Positions 54,724 through 63,064 of a stretch of 64,000 nt of DNA are shown here, in pieces. The DNA is from Actinacidiphila yanglinensis. Its GTDB lineage: Bacteria; Actinomycetota; Actinomycetes; Streptomycetales; Streptomycetaceae. The number at the start of each line of letters is the position of its first letter. Positions within the stretch are counted from its first letter, which is position 1. The stretch is from NCBI RefSeq assembly GCF_900107965.1, contig NZ_FNVU01000007.1:1-64000 (forward strand), given 5' to 3'. The translations under genes were made by a program, and so were the position numbers. The notes beneath the pieces are model-generated. The model saw nothing but the letters and a program-made list of their open reading frames with translations. It was not told the DNA's origin and did no database searches.

Positions 54724-55496
54724 TGAGCACCCCGACGCTCGACAAGCACTCTTCGGCCCTGGACGCGGCCGAGGTCACCGGAACCCACCTGATCGCGATC
54801 ACGCTGCGGGTGCGCCGGTTCAACCCGGAGGTCTCCGCGGAGGCCGAGTGGGTCGACTACCAGATCCAGGTCGACCCGAAGGAGCGCGTGCTGGACGCGC
54901 TGCACAAGGTCAAGTGGGAGATCGACGGCTCGCTGACCTTCCGCCGCTCGTGCGCGCACGGGGTGTGCGGCTCGGACGCGATGCGGATCAACGGCAAGAA
55001 CCGGCTGGCCTGCAAGACGCTGATCAAGGACGTCAGCCCGGAGAAGCCGATCACCGTCGAGGCGATCAAGGGCATGACGGTGCTGAAGGACCTCGTGGTC
55101 GACATGGACCCGTTCTTCCAGGCGTACCGCGACGTCATGCCGTTCCTGATCACCACGGGCAACGAGCCGACCCGCGAGCGGCTGCAGTCCGCGGCCGACC
55201 GCGAGCGGTTCGACGACACCACCAAGTGCATCCTGTGCGCGGCGTGCACGTCGTCCTGCCCGGTCTTCTGGAACGACGGGCAGTACTTCGGCCCGGCCGC
55301 GATCGTCAACGCGCACCGGTTCATCTTCGACTCGCGCGACGAGGGCGGTGAGCAGCGGCTGGAGATCCTCAACGACAAGGACGGGGTCTGGCGCTGCCGC
55401 ACCACCTTCAACTGCACGGACGCCTGCCCGCGCGGCATCGAGGTGACCAAGGCGATCCAGGAAGTGAAGCGCGCCCTGATCACCCGCCGCTTCTGA
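54723..55496 (+). CDS. sdhB: Succinate dehydrogenase iron-sulfur subunit SdhB
   Basis: The 257-residue subunit has a plant-type ferredoxin domain with RRSCAHGVCGSDAMRI and RLACKT (2Fe-2S, Asp at the third position as in E. coli). A [4Fe-4S] motif CILCAACTSSCPVFW and a [3Fe-4S] motif CRTTFNCTDACPRGIEVTKA follow. It carries electrons from SdhA to the membrane quinone site. It overlaps sdhA by 1 nt and is followed by a strong hairpin terminator. It ends the operon. Confidence 0.96.
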   Translation: MSTPTLDKHSSALDAAEVTGTHLIAITLRVRRFNPEVSAEAEWVDYQIQVDPKERVLDALHKVKWEIDGSLTFRRSCAHGVCGSDAMRINGKNRLACKTLIKDVSPEKPITVEAIKGMTVLKDLVVDMDPFFQAYRDVMPFLITTGNEPTRERLQSAADRERFDDTTKCILCAACTSSCPVFWNDGQYFGPAAIVNAHRFIFDSRDEGGEQRLEILNDKDGVWRCRTTFNCTDACPRGIEVTKAIQEVKRALITRRF

Positions 55497-55532
55497 TCCC
55501 GCCGGTGGGCTGCCGAGCAGCCCCGTGACGGA

Positions 55533-55570
55533 CGCCGGGCCCCGCTCCTGATGAGGAGCGGGGCCCGGCG
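55533..55570. terminator. Very strong hairpin ending the sdh operon
   Basis: CGCCGGGCCCCGCTCCT and AGGAGCGGGGCCCGGCG form a perfect 17-bp stem with loop GATG, 37 nt beyond the sdhB stop and 26 nt before the convergent DUF4132 stop. It probably serves both directions. Confidence 0.85.
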
Positions 55571-55595
55571 CGTTGCGGCCGGCGACGGGCTCCGG

Positions 55596-58049
55596 TCAGA
55601 GCTGGCTGAGGATGGTCCGGTCGGTGATCTCCGTGTCCCGGGCGAGCAGCATCGCCTTGCTGAGGATCACCGCGAGGGTGCGGTCCCCCTCGAAGGGCAG
55701 GTAGCCGACGTCGGGGGTGGCCGGGGCGGCCTTGGGCACGATGCACAGGTACGCGTCGTAGGGCGCGATGAGGATGTTGCCGGACCCGAGGTGGATCTTG
55801 TACGTGTGCCGGTCGCCGCGGACGTGCAGGAAGCGGCCCTCGACGTGGCAGCGGTCGCCGATGGCCAACCGGGGCACGAGCCGGGCCAGCAGGTCCCCGC
55901 GGCTGCGCGCGGTCTGCGACAGCTCGCCGAATCCGTAGCTCTCCCAGTAGGCGCGGAAGTGCCCGCCGGGACCGCCGTCCTGCCAGGTGGGGTCGTTGCC
56001 GACGCTGGCCACCCCGACGAACAGGTCCACGTCGCGCAGTACCTCGCTGAGCACCAGCGCGGGTACCTGCTCCAGCGGCAGCGCGGCCGCGACCGTCCCG
56101 GAGTACCGGCCGTAGCCGTAGCCCCCGCCGGAGGCGTGCGCCTCGTGCACGGGCGCGTCCGCCGGGTAGAAGCGGACCTGGTCGGTGGTCAGCCAGCTGT
56201 AGGCGCCGGAGTCGGTGATCCCGCCGCCCGCCTCGAAGTCGACCCCCTCGATCCAGAACTCGGCGCGCAGGCCCCACTCGGGGAGCTCGCGCATCGCCGG
56301 CGGGTAGGAGTCGTCGACGCACAGCCGGAGCCGGTTGCGCCAGCCGCGGACCGCGGCCAGCGCGTGGAACTGGTGCTGGCGCAGCACGTGCGCCGCGAAC
56401 CGGTTGGAGTAGGTGCCGGTGGTCCGCTCGGCGTCGGTGAGGAGGTACACCTCGCGGTGGGCCTGCTTGAACGGCTGGGTGATCCCGTGCCGTTCGAGCC
56501 ACTCCCGCCAGCCGGCCACCTCGGCCGGCTCCCGTCCCACCGGGTGCCACAGCTCGACGGCGGCGTCGTCCGCCACCGGCCCGAGCGGGGCGTCGTCGAG
56601 GGCGCGCAGGGCGTCGCCGGCCCAGCCGCAAGGCGTGCCGTCGACGGTCCACAGCAGCCGGCGGGCGAGGGTGCCGACCAGCGGGTGGTCGAGGTAGCGG
56701 TCCCGCCACGCGGCGTGCGCCCAGCTGCGGCGGGCCAGGAACTGCCGGTCCAGCCGTTCGGCCTGCGCGCTGAGCGTCCGGTCGATGTCCTTCGCGGCGG
56801 TCTTCAACTCCGCGATGAGCTCGGGTTGTTCCCGCTTCAGCGGCGCGGGCGGGCTCTTCACGTCCTTGCCCGCCGCGTTGCGCCAGGTCAGGACCGCCTT
56901 GGCGCCGCGTACGGCCAACTCCCCGTATGCGTGCGGCAGCCGGCCCACCTCGGTCAACCCGTAGGAGGGCACGGCCAGTTCCTCCACCTCCGCGCGGCTC
57001 AGCCCCATCGCCGCGGCCCGCGTCCCCAGGCCCGCGTCGACCTGCTTGAGGGTGCCCTTGAAGGTGATGCGGGAGGCCAGCCGGGCGAGTTCGGCGAGTG
57101 CGGGCTCACCCTCGATCCGGGACAGCGCCAGCACGGCGGCGTTGGCGACCTTCGGGTTGCGCGGGCCGGTGCCGGGCACCTTGCGCAGCGAGGTCTCCAC
57201 CAGCCGTCCGAGGGCGCGGGCGGTGTCGGGGTGCGGCGGCAGCAGGGACAGCAGCCAGGCGAGGCCGCGCAGCGCGTTGGCGTTGTACGGGTCGTAGAGG
57301 TCGTTCTGGCCGGGCGCGTGCTCCTTCTCCTCGTACGGCAGGCTGCGGGGGCGGCCGACGAGCGCGAGCCAGCCGAGCAGCCGGGCCCGCACGGCGCCGG
57401 GGTCGAGCGGGTCGAGAAGGGCACGGCCCTGCTTCTCCCACGCCTCCGACGGCCGCGCGGCCGTCGCGCCGACCGCGTGCCGCAGCAACCCGGTCCATTC
57501 CGGACCCAGTTCGGCGGCCTCGGCGAGCGCGGTGTCGGCCCACGGCTCGCCGACGTTGAGCACCGGCTCGTGCAGCGTCCTGGCGAGGGCGGCCAGTTGC
57601 TTGCCCCAGTACGCCATCGCGGCGGTGCGCCGTATGACGCCGACCGCCTCGGGCGGCAGGGTGCGCCCGGCGGCGAGTTCGGCGGCCGCGAGGACGCTCA
57701 GCTCGTCGCCGTGCCACACGGTGTGCACGTGGGCGTACCCGGCCAGCCGCAGGGACCGCTCGGTGGCGAGCGCGTCCTCGCCGAGGCCCTGCACGGCGAG
57801 GGTCACCAGTTGCAGCAGCAGCGGGCGGGTCTCCTCGGTGCCGGCCCGGTGCCGGTCGACCAGCGCGTCAACCAGGCGCCGCCGGTCGCCGTCGGGCAGC
57901 GCCATGACGGTGGCGATCGGCTTCTCCATGCCGGGGTACAGCCGTCCGGTCCGCGTGAGGGCCTCCACGAGGGTGTCGGCCAGCCGGCCCATGTTCCCGT
58001 CGGCGGCGTGCCGTCGGGCGGCCACCACCAGCTCGCCGAGGACCGCCAT
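55596..58049 (-). CDS. DUF4132 protein, first of a divergent pair
   Basis: The 817-residue protein has an N-terminal half of helical, HEAT-like repeats (for example EPALAELARLASRITFKGTL, about residue 320-345). A C-terminal DUF4132 region follows from about residue 500: ELWHPVGREPAEVAGW, QPFKQAHREVYLLTDAE, TYSNRFAAHVLR, AVRGWRNRL, then LVLSEVLRDVDLFVGVASVG, HLGSGNILIAPYDAYLCIV and VILSKAMLLA. The latter half is shared closely with the gene at 58569-61079. No catalytic motif is recognised; the MolR/YehI-related family has no settled function. ATG 58049 overlaps the stop of the ubiquitin-like gene (TGATG), so the two are co-translated. It is probably cytoplasmic. Confidence 0.85.
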   Translation of the reverse strand: MAVLGELVVAARRHAADGNMGRLADTLVEALTRTGRLYPGMEKPIATVMALPDGDRRRLVDALVDRHRAGTEETRPLLLQLVTLAVQGLGEDALATERSLRLAGYAHVHTVWHGDELSVLAAAELAAGRTLPPEAVGVIRRTAAMAYWGKQLAALARTLHEPVLNVGEPWADTALAEAAELGPEWTGLLRHAVGATAARPSEAWEKQGRALLDPLDPGAVRARLLGWLALVGRPRSLPYEEKEHAPGQNDLYDPYNANALRGLAWLLSLLPPHPDTARALGRLVETSLRKVPGTGPRNPKVANAAVLALSRIEGEPALAELARLASRITFKGTLKQVDAGLGTRAAAMGLSRAEVEELAVPSYGLTEVGRLPHAYGELAVRGAKAVLTWRNAAGKDVKSPPAPLKREQPELIAELKTAAKDIDRTLSAQAERLDRQFLARRSWAHAAWRDRYLDHPLVGTLARRLLWTVDGTPCGWAGDALRALDDAPLGPVADDAAVELWHPVGREPAEVAGWREWLERHGITQPFKQAHREVYLLTDAERTTGTYSNRFAAHVLRQHQFHALAAVRGWRNRLRLCVDDSYPPAMRELPEWGLRAEFWIEGVDFEAGGGITDSGAYSWLTTDQVRFYPADAPVHEAHASGGGYGYGRYSGTVAAALPLEQVPALVLSEVLRDVDLFVGVASVGNDPTWQDGGPGGHFRAYWESYGFGELSQTARSRGDLLARLVPRLAIGDRCHVEGRFLHVRGDRHTYKIHLGSGNILIAPYDAYLCIVPKAAPATPDVGYLPFEGDRTLAVILSKAMLLARDTEITDRTILSQL

Positions 58050-58441
58050 CAGCCACCCACCAGCGGCACGAGCTTGAGGAAGACGACCTCGGTGCCGAGC
58101 GGCAGGTCGACCTCGTCGTCCGCCTCCTCGACCTGGCGGTCGCCGACCAGTACCAGGAAGCCGTTGCGCCGGAAGGCATCCAGCGCCAGCGCGCACTGCT
58201 CCTCGGCGTCGATCCGGCGCGGGGTGCGCAACCGATAGCCGTTCAGGGTCTGTTCGGCGTCCGTGGGCCGCACCAGGCCGCGGAACACCTCCGGTCGGGC
58301 CGCGTTGTACTCCGCGACCTCCTGGAAGACCCGCCTGCGTATCAACTCCCCTGCGGTCAGCCGCTCTTCCGCGATCTCCAGCCCCCAGGAGCCGCGCCTG
58401 TCACCGGACGTCGTCTCGTCGACGAAGGTCACCGTTGCCAT
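58049..58441 (-). CDS. Small protein with a ubiquitin-like beta-grasp outline and C-terminal Gly-Gly
   Basis: The 130-residue protein matches the order of a beta-grasp fold. Strand 1 is TVTFVDET (residues 3-10), strand 2 is WGLEIAEERL (19-28) and the helix is TAGELIRRRVFQEVAEYN (29-46). An insertion of about 47 residues (47-93) follows, then strand 3 FLVLVGDRQV (95-104), strand 5 TEVVFLKLV (117-125) and a free C-terminus PLVGG. The ending recalls MoaD, ThiS and ubiquitin, whose terminal Gly-Gly is activated by E1-like enzymes. It overlaps the DUF4132 gene by 1 nt. No E1, JAB or sulfurtransferase gene is adjacent. The fold is proposed from pattern only, with no search done; a non-conjugated beta-grasp protein is possible. 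Confidence 0.6.
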   Translation of the reverse strand: MATVTFVDETTSGDRRGSWGLEIAEERLTAGELIRRRVFQEVAEYNAARPEVFRGLVRPTDAEQTLNGYRLRTPRRIDAEEQCALALDAFRRNGFLVLVGDRQVEEADDEVDLPLGTEVVFLKLVPLVGG

Positions 58442-58451
58442 GGCGGGGACT

Positions 58452-58506
58452 CTAGGCGACCCCGCCGACAACCACCCCGGCCCCGGATGTCGGTGGCCGC
58501 GCCTAG
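58452..58506. promoter_or_regulatory. Mirrored promoter elements between divergent DUF4132 genes
   Basis: CTAGGCG (58452-58458) and CGCCTAG (58500-58506) are reverse complements. Each extends on its own strand to a Streptomyces-like -10: GCCTAGCGTGCC forward and GCCTAGAGTCCC reverse. The 127-bp divergent gap therefore seems to hold matching promoters for both units. Confidence 0.5.
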
Positions 58507-58568
58507 CGTGCCGGTGATGTCCCCGCCGGGGGACGGGCGCCGAGCGGCGCGCGAGCAGGGGGCATGCG

Positions 58569-61079
58569 ATGACGATGACGGCACTGCTGGAAGTGCGGCT
58601 CCACCGGGCCGCGGCCGACGACCGCGAGCGGGACGGCGCGGCGGAAGGGGAGTTCGGGGCATCCGCCGTCGGCCGGCTCGTCGCGGGGCTGAACGAGGAC
58701 GAACTGCTCCTGGCGGCGGAGCGGTTCCACCGCATTCTGTCGCACGCGCAGGACGACCGGGTCGTCGCCCGCGCGGTACGCGCCTTCGCCGCGATGAGGC
58801 TGCCGTGGACCGCGGCGCAGGCGGCCGTCCTGGCCGGGCGGGTGACCGGCCAGGAGGACGAGGTCTGGTCGCGGACGGCTCCGATGGTCGAACTCGCGGT
58901 GGCCGCGATGGAGTCGCTGGACCCGTCCGAACTCGCCGCGCTGCGGCCGGTCGTGGTCGAGTTGAGCAGGTGGACCCCGCACGTCAAGGGCGCCGCGGAC
59001 CGGGACGGCCTGCGCCGCCGGCTCGACGTCCTCGCCCCGCCCGAGGAGGACGACGCCACCGGCCTGCCCCGGTCGGTACTGGACGACGACGACGCCTACG
59101 GGCCGCGGATGCGTGCCGAGCACGCCGACCTCCTCGCCTCCCACGGCGTCGCCGCCCTCCTCGCCCACTGCGCGACCCTGGCCCAGCCACGCGCCACGAA
59201 GAAGTTCCGCACCCTGGCCGGGCAGTTGCTCGCGGCGGCGCCCCGCGGCCCCGAGGCGGTCCGGCTGCTGCTGGCGGGATTCGCCGCGCAGCCGGAGACC
59301 GCGGTGACCGTGCGCTGGAGCTACGGCCGGGTGTCCCGGGTGCGCGGTCTGGCCGGAGCGGCCAACACCAGCCTGGTGCGGGGGCTGCTCTGGACCGCGG
59401 CGGATCTGGAGGACGACCGGGTCGTAGCCCTGGTCGGCGCGTGCGCGCTGCTCGCCGGGACCGGTATCGGCGGGTCGGGCGGCATGTCCCGCAACGGCAA
59501 CGTCGCGACCGCGGCCGTGGCGGTGCTCGGTTCCTTCGAGGGGACCCGCGGGGAGCAGGCCGTCGGCGCCCTGGCGGCGGTGCGCGCGAAGGTCCGCAAC
59601 CGGACGCTGCTGAAGTCGGCCGAGCGGGCGCAGCTCGACATCGCCGCCAGGACCGGGCTCACCCCGGCGCAGCTGCGCGAGCGCGCGGTGCCGTCGTCGG
59701 GGCTCGACGCGCGCCGAACGAGGGAGTTCGTCCTGTCCGGCGGGTACACCGCACTGCTCGCGGTGGACGGCGCGGCCACCGCGGCACTGACCTTCCGCAC
59801 CCCGCAGGGGCGGGTGGTGCGCGCCGCTCCGAAGCCGGTGCGGGACCATGCCGCCACCGAACTCTCCCTGGTACGAGGTTCGTTGAAGGAGCTGCGGTCC
59901 CTGCTGTCGGCGGAGCGGGCCCGGCTGGAGGAATGCCTGGCGGCGGGCGCGGAGTGGACGGGTGCGGACTGGCAGCGCTACTACGCCGACCACCCGGTGA
60001 CGGGCGCGCTCGCGGGTGCGCTGCTGTGGGAGGTGCGGGCGGCCGGCGCGGGTACCTGGACCGCGGGGCTCCCCGAACGCGGAGCCGCGGGCTGGGCGCT
60101 GGCCGGTACGGACGGCACCGCGGCCCGGGTCGGCGCGGCGGACCTGGTGCGGCTGTGGCACCCGCTGCGCGCGGCCGTCGACGACGTGCAGGCGTGGCGG
60201 ACGGAGCTGACCGGGCGGGAGCTGCGGCAGCCGGTCAAGCAGGTCTTCCGCGAGGTCTACCTGCTCACCCCCGCCGAGGAGGAGACCCGGTCGTACTCCA
60301 ACCGGTTCGCCGCGCACATCCTGCGCTTCCCGCAGGCACGGTCCCTGATGGCCGCGCGCGGCTGGTCCGCCGACCACCTGGGGTACTGGGACGGCGGATA
60401 CGACGGTCAGGCGGTGCGGGTGCTCCCGTCGGCGGGCGGGTCCGGGTGGCGGGCCCGGTTCTTCTACCAGCTGGTGGAGCGGGAGGAGGACGGCCACGCC
60501 ATCGCCTCGCTGTGCTCCACCGACCAGGTGCGGTTCGAGCGGCGGCCGCCGGGGCGCTCTTCCTGGGTCGAGGCGGAGCTGGCGGAGGTGCCGCCGCTGG
60601 TGCTGTCGGAGGCGATGCGGGACGTGGACCTGTTCGTCGGGGTGTCCTCCATCGCCGCCGACCCGCAGTGGCAGGACGGTGGCGACGCCCGGCACGCGGA
60701 CTACTGGCGGCGCGCCGCGTTCGGCGACCTGCCGTCGTCCGCGCAGGTCCGCAAGGAGGCGCTGGCCCGCCTGCTGCCGCGGACCCGGATCGCCGACCGG
60801 GTGGAGATCGCCGGCCGCTTCCTGCGGGTCCGCGGTGAGTTGGGCGCCTACCGCATCCACATCGGCTCCGGGAACGTACTGATGGAGCCGCACGACGCGT
60901 ACCTGTGCATCGTCACCGACCGGGGCAGCCGGGCACCGGGCCGGCTGTTCCTGCCGTTCGAGGAGGACGGCGGGATGCTGGCGGTGGTGCTCTCCAAGGC
61001 GTTCCTGCTCGCGGACGACGCGTCGATCACCGACCCGTCGATCCTCCGCCAGTTGCCGGGCCGGCCCCTTCCCGCCTGA
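58569..61079 (+). CDS. DUF4132 protein, second of a divergent pair
   Basis: The 836-residue protein has an N-terminal helical repeat region of about 500 residues and a C-terminal DUF4132 region from about residue 530: LVRLWHPLRAAVDDVQAW, QPVKQVFREVYLLTPAEEET, SYSNRFAAHILR, AARGW, LVLSEAMRDVDLFVGVSSIA, HIGSGNVLMEPHDAYLCIV and VVLSKAFLLADDASITD. It resembles the product of 55596-58049 throughout the C-terminal half but differs in the N-terminal half, so the two are old paralogues, not a recent duplication. ATG 58569 is chosen, with GCGAGCAGGGGG upstream. It is transcribed away from the ubiquitin-like/DUF4132 operon. Function is unknown. Confidence 0.85.
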   Translation: MTMTALLEVRLHRAAADDRERDGAAEGEFGASAVGRLVAGLNEDELLLAAERFHRILSHAQDDRVVARAVRAFAAMRLPWTAAQAAVLAGRVTGQEDEVWSRTAPMVELAVAAMESLDPSELAALRPVVVELSRWTPHVKGAADRDGLRRRLDVLAPPEEDDATGLPRSVLDDDDAYGPRMRAEHADLLASHGVAALLAHCATLAQPRATKKFRTLAGQLLAAAPRGPEAVRLLLAGFAAQPETAVTVRWSYGRVSRVRGLAGAANTSLVRGLLWTAADLEDDRVVALVGACALLAGTGIGGSGGMSRNGNVATAAVAVLGSFEGTRGEQAVGALAAVRAKVRNRTLLKSAERAQLDIAARTGLTPAQLRERAVPSSGLDARRTREFVLSGGYTALLAVDGAATAALTFRTPQGRVVRAAPKPVRDHAATELSLVRGSLKELRSLLSAERARLEECLAAGAEWTGADWQRYYADHPVTGALAGALLWEVRAAGAGTWTAGLPERGAAGWALAGTDGTAARVGAADLVRLWHPLRAAVDDVQAWRTELTGRELRQPVKQVFREVYLLTPAEEETRSYSNRFAAHILRFPQARSLMAARGWSADHLGYWDGGYDGQAVRVLPSAGGSGWRARFFYQLVEREEDGHAIASLCSTDQVRFERRPPGRSSWVEAELAEVPPLVLSEAMRDVDLFVGVSSIAADPQWQDGGDARHADYWRRAAFGDLPSSAQVRKEALARLLPRTRIADRVEIAGRFLRVRGELGAYRIHIGSGNVLMEPHDAYLCIVTDRGSRAPGRLFLPFEEDGGMLAVVLSKAFLLADDASITDPSILRQLPGRPLPA

Positions 61080-61126
61080 CGCCTTCGGCCTGGGCCTTCT
61101 GCCCGACCTTTTCCGCCCGGTCCCCT

Positions 61127-61714
61127 TTACCGCGGCGGCCCGCTCTTCCCCGCGTCCTCGGCGACGACCATGATCCGGCGCAACAGGTCGGACAGGGTGC
61201 GGCGTTCGGCGGCGGTGAGGGTGCCCAGCAGGCGGTACTCCTCGTGGCCGACGACGTCCAGCGCGCCGAGCCACGCGGCGCGGCCGGCGTCGGTGAGTTC
61301 GACGTCGACGCGGCGGCGGTCCTCCGCGGAGTGGCTGCGGCGCACGTACCCGCGCTGCTCCAGGCCGTCCAGCCGCCCGGTGATCGAGGCGGGGGCCATC
61401 TTGAGGTCGGCGGCGAGTTCGGAGGGGGCCGCGCGCCCGCCGCGGCCGGCGAGGGTGTGCAGGGTGTCGAACTCGTGCTTGTGCAGGCCGAAGTCGACCA
61501 GCGAGCGCTCCCGCACCCGGCGCAGGTGGGAGGTGAGCGCCTGGGCGCGGGTGACCGCGCCCTCGATGTCGGGGTCGAGGCCGGGCAGCACCGGTTGCCA
61601 GCGCTCGACGTGCCCGTCGGTCCAGTCCCGGGCGGCGTTCCCGGCATTCCCGGCTCGCGGCGGCCGGCCGGCCGGCGGGGGCGTCGGCGGGCGGGCGGCG
61701 GAGGCGGGCGTCAT
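61127..61714 (-). CDS. MarR family transcriptional regulator
   Basis: The 195-residue protein has a Pro/Ala/Gly-rich N-terminal tail of about 30 residues, then a MarR fold. The helix-turn-helix is PSELAADLKMAPASITGRLD and the wing is YVRRSHSAEDRRRVDVELTD. Dimerisation helices lie before and after. It is divergent from an MFS exporter with 88 bp between the genes, which contains two palindromes (TTCGTTGACGAA and TTCGGCGCCGAA). By family habit it represses the exporter and itself until a ligand binds. Confidence 0.88.
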   Translation of the reverse strand: MTPASAARPPTPPPAGRPPRAGNAGNAARDWTDGHVERWQPVLPGLDPDIEGAVTRAQALTSHLRRVRERSLVDFGLHKHEFDTLHTLAGRGGRAAPSELAADLKMAPASITGRLDGLEQRGYVRRSHSAEDRRRVDVELTDAGRAAWLGALDVVGHEEYRLLGTLTAAERRTLSDLLRRIMVVAEDAGKSGPPR

Positions 61715-61761
61715 GACCGCATCCTATGCCGGGCCCTCACTCCTTCCTCGGTGGTGAAATA

Positions 61762-61788
61762 TTCGTTGACGAAAGATTCGGCGCCGAA
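61762..61788. promoter_or_regulatory. Two adjacent 12-bp palindromes, probable MarR operators
   Basis: TTCGT-TG-ACGAA (61762-61773) and TTCGGCGCCGAA (61777-61788) share TTCG/CGAA ends. Their centres are 15 bp apart, and they occupy the AT-richest part of the 88-bp marR/MFS divergent gap. Confidence 0.7.
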
Positions 61789-61802
61789 ATACCCTGCTCG
61801 GC

Positions 61803-63023
61803 GTGACGCACCCTCTCCGGATCCGCGCCTTCCGCCTGCTGTTCACCGGGCGCACCCTGTCCTCGCTCGGCGACGCCGTCGTGCCCGCCGCCCTGGCCAT
61901 CGCGATCAGCCGCGCCACCGGCTCGGCCTCCGCGCTCGCCCTCGTGCTGGGCTGCGCGATGGTGCCGCGCCTGCTGCTGCTCCCGCTGGGCGGCGTGGTC
62001 GCCGACCGGCTGGACGCGCGCAAGGTGGCCCTGACCACCGACCTCGTCCGGTGCGCCGCCCAGCTCCTGGTGGGGCTCGAACTCATCGGCGGGACACCGC
62101 GGTTGGCGCACATCGCGGTGGCCGAGGCGATCGGCGGCAGCGCGTCCGCCTTCGCGATGCCGACCACGGCGCCCCTGGTCAACGGCACCGTGGGAGCCGC
62201 CGGGCTGCTGCGCGCCAACGCGCTGACCGCATCCGCGGCGAACGCCACCCGGCTGGCCGGCCCGGCCGTCGCGGGCGGGCTGATCTTCACCGCCGGGCCC
62301 GGCTGGGCCTTCGTCCTGGACGCCGCCTCCTTCGCGGCCAGCGCCTCGATGCTCGCGGTGATCCGCATCCGCCGGGAGCGGATACCCGCGCGGTCGATCC
62401 GCGCGGACCTGGTCCAGGGCTGGAGCGAGGTGCGCTCACGCGACTGGTACTGGACCAGCCTCGTGGCGCACGGGATCTGGAACGGCGCGGCAGCCGTCCT
62501 GGCCACGCTCGGCCCGCTGGTGGCGCACCGCAGGGCCGGCGGCGACGGGGTCTGGGTGGCGGTCCTGGAGGCCGGCTCGGTCGGGCTGCTCCTCGGGTCG
62601 CTGCTGGCCTCCCGGGCCCGGCCGCGCCGGCCGATCCTCACCGGCAACCTCGGCCTGGCCACGTACGCGCTGCCGCTGGCACTGCTCGCCGCCGGCGCGC
62701 CCGCGTGGCTGCTGATCGCCTCCTACGGCCTCGCCCTGGCCGCCCTCGGCTTCCTCACGCCGGTCTGGGAGACCTACGTCTACGCGTCCGTGCCCGCGGG
62801 GGTACTCGCCCGCGTCACCTCCTACGACTGGCTGCTGTCGCTGGCCGCGATGCCGGTCGGGTACGCCGTCGCGCCCTTCGCCGCCGGCTCCTTCGGCCCG
62901 GCCGCGCCCCTGTACGTCTCGGCCGCCCTCGTCGCCGCCGCGTGCCTGGGCACCGCCGCCGTACCGGGCGTCCGCGCCGCCCGCGCGCTGCCCGCCCCCG
63001 AGGTGCGCGTACCCGCCGCCTGA
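61803..63023 (+). CDS. MFS transporter, putative drug exporter
   Basis: The 406-residue protein has about 12 spans. It begins LRIRAFRLLFTGRTLSSLGDAVVPAALAIA, typical of the MFS_3 group (enterobactin exporter/macrolide efflux types), with motif A GGVVADRLDARKVALTTD after span 2. The start GTG 61803 has no ribosome-binding site and lies about 11 nt from a possible -10 (GAAATACCC), so it may be leaderless. It is regulated by the divergent MarR gene if the palindromes between them are operators. The substrate is unknown. Confidence 0.85.
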   Translation: MTHPLRIRAFRLLFTGRTLSSLGDAVVPAALAIAISRATGSASALALVLGCAMVPRLLLLPLGGVVADRLDARKVALTTDLVRCAAQLLVGLELIGGTPRLAHIAVAEAIGGSASAFAMPTTAPLVNGTVGAAGLLRANALTASAANATRLAGPAVAGGLIFTAGPGWAFVLDAASFAASASMLAVIRIRRERIPARSIRADLVQGWSEVRSRDWYWTSLVAHGIWNGAAAVLATLGPLVAHRRAGGDGVWVAVLEAGSVGLLLGSLLASRARPRRPILTGNLGLATYALPLALLAAGAPAWLLIASYGLALAALGFLTPVWETYVYASVPAGVLARVTSYDWLLSLAAMPVGYAVAPFAAGSFGPAAPLYVSAALVAAACLGTAAVPGVRAARALPAPEVRVPAA

Positions 63024-63064
63024 CCGGCGGTACGGACCGGCCGGCGCGCGGGCGGACGGGCCCG

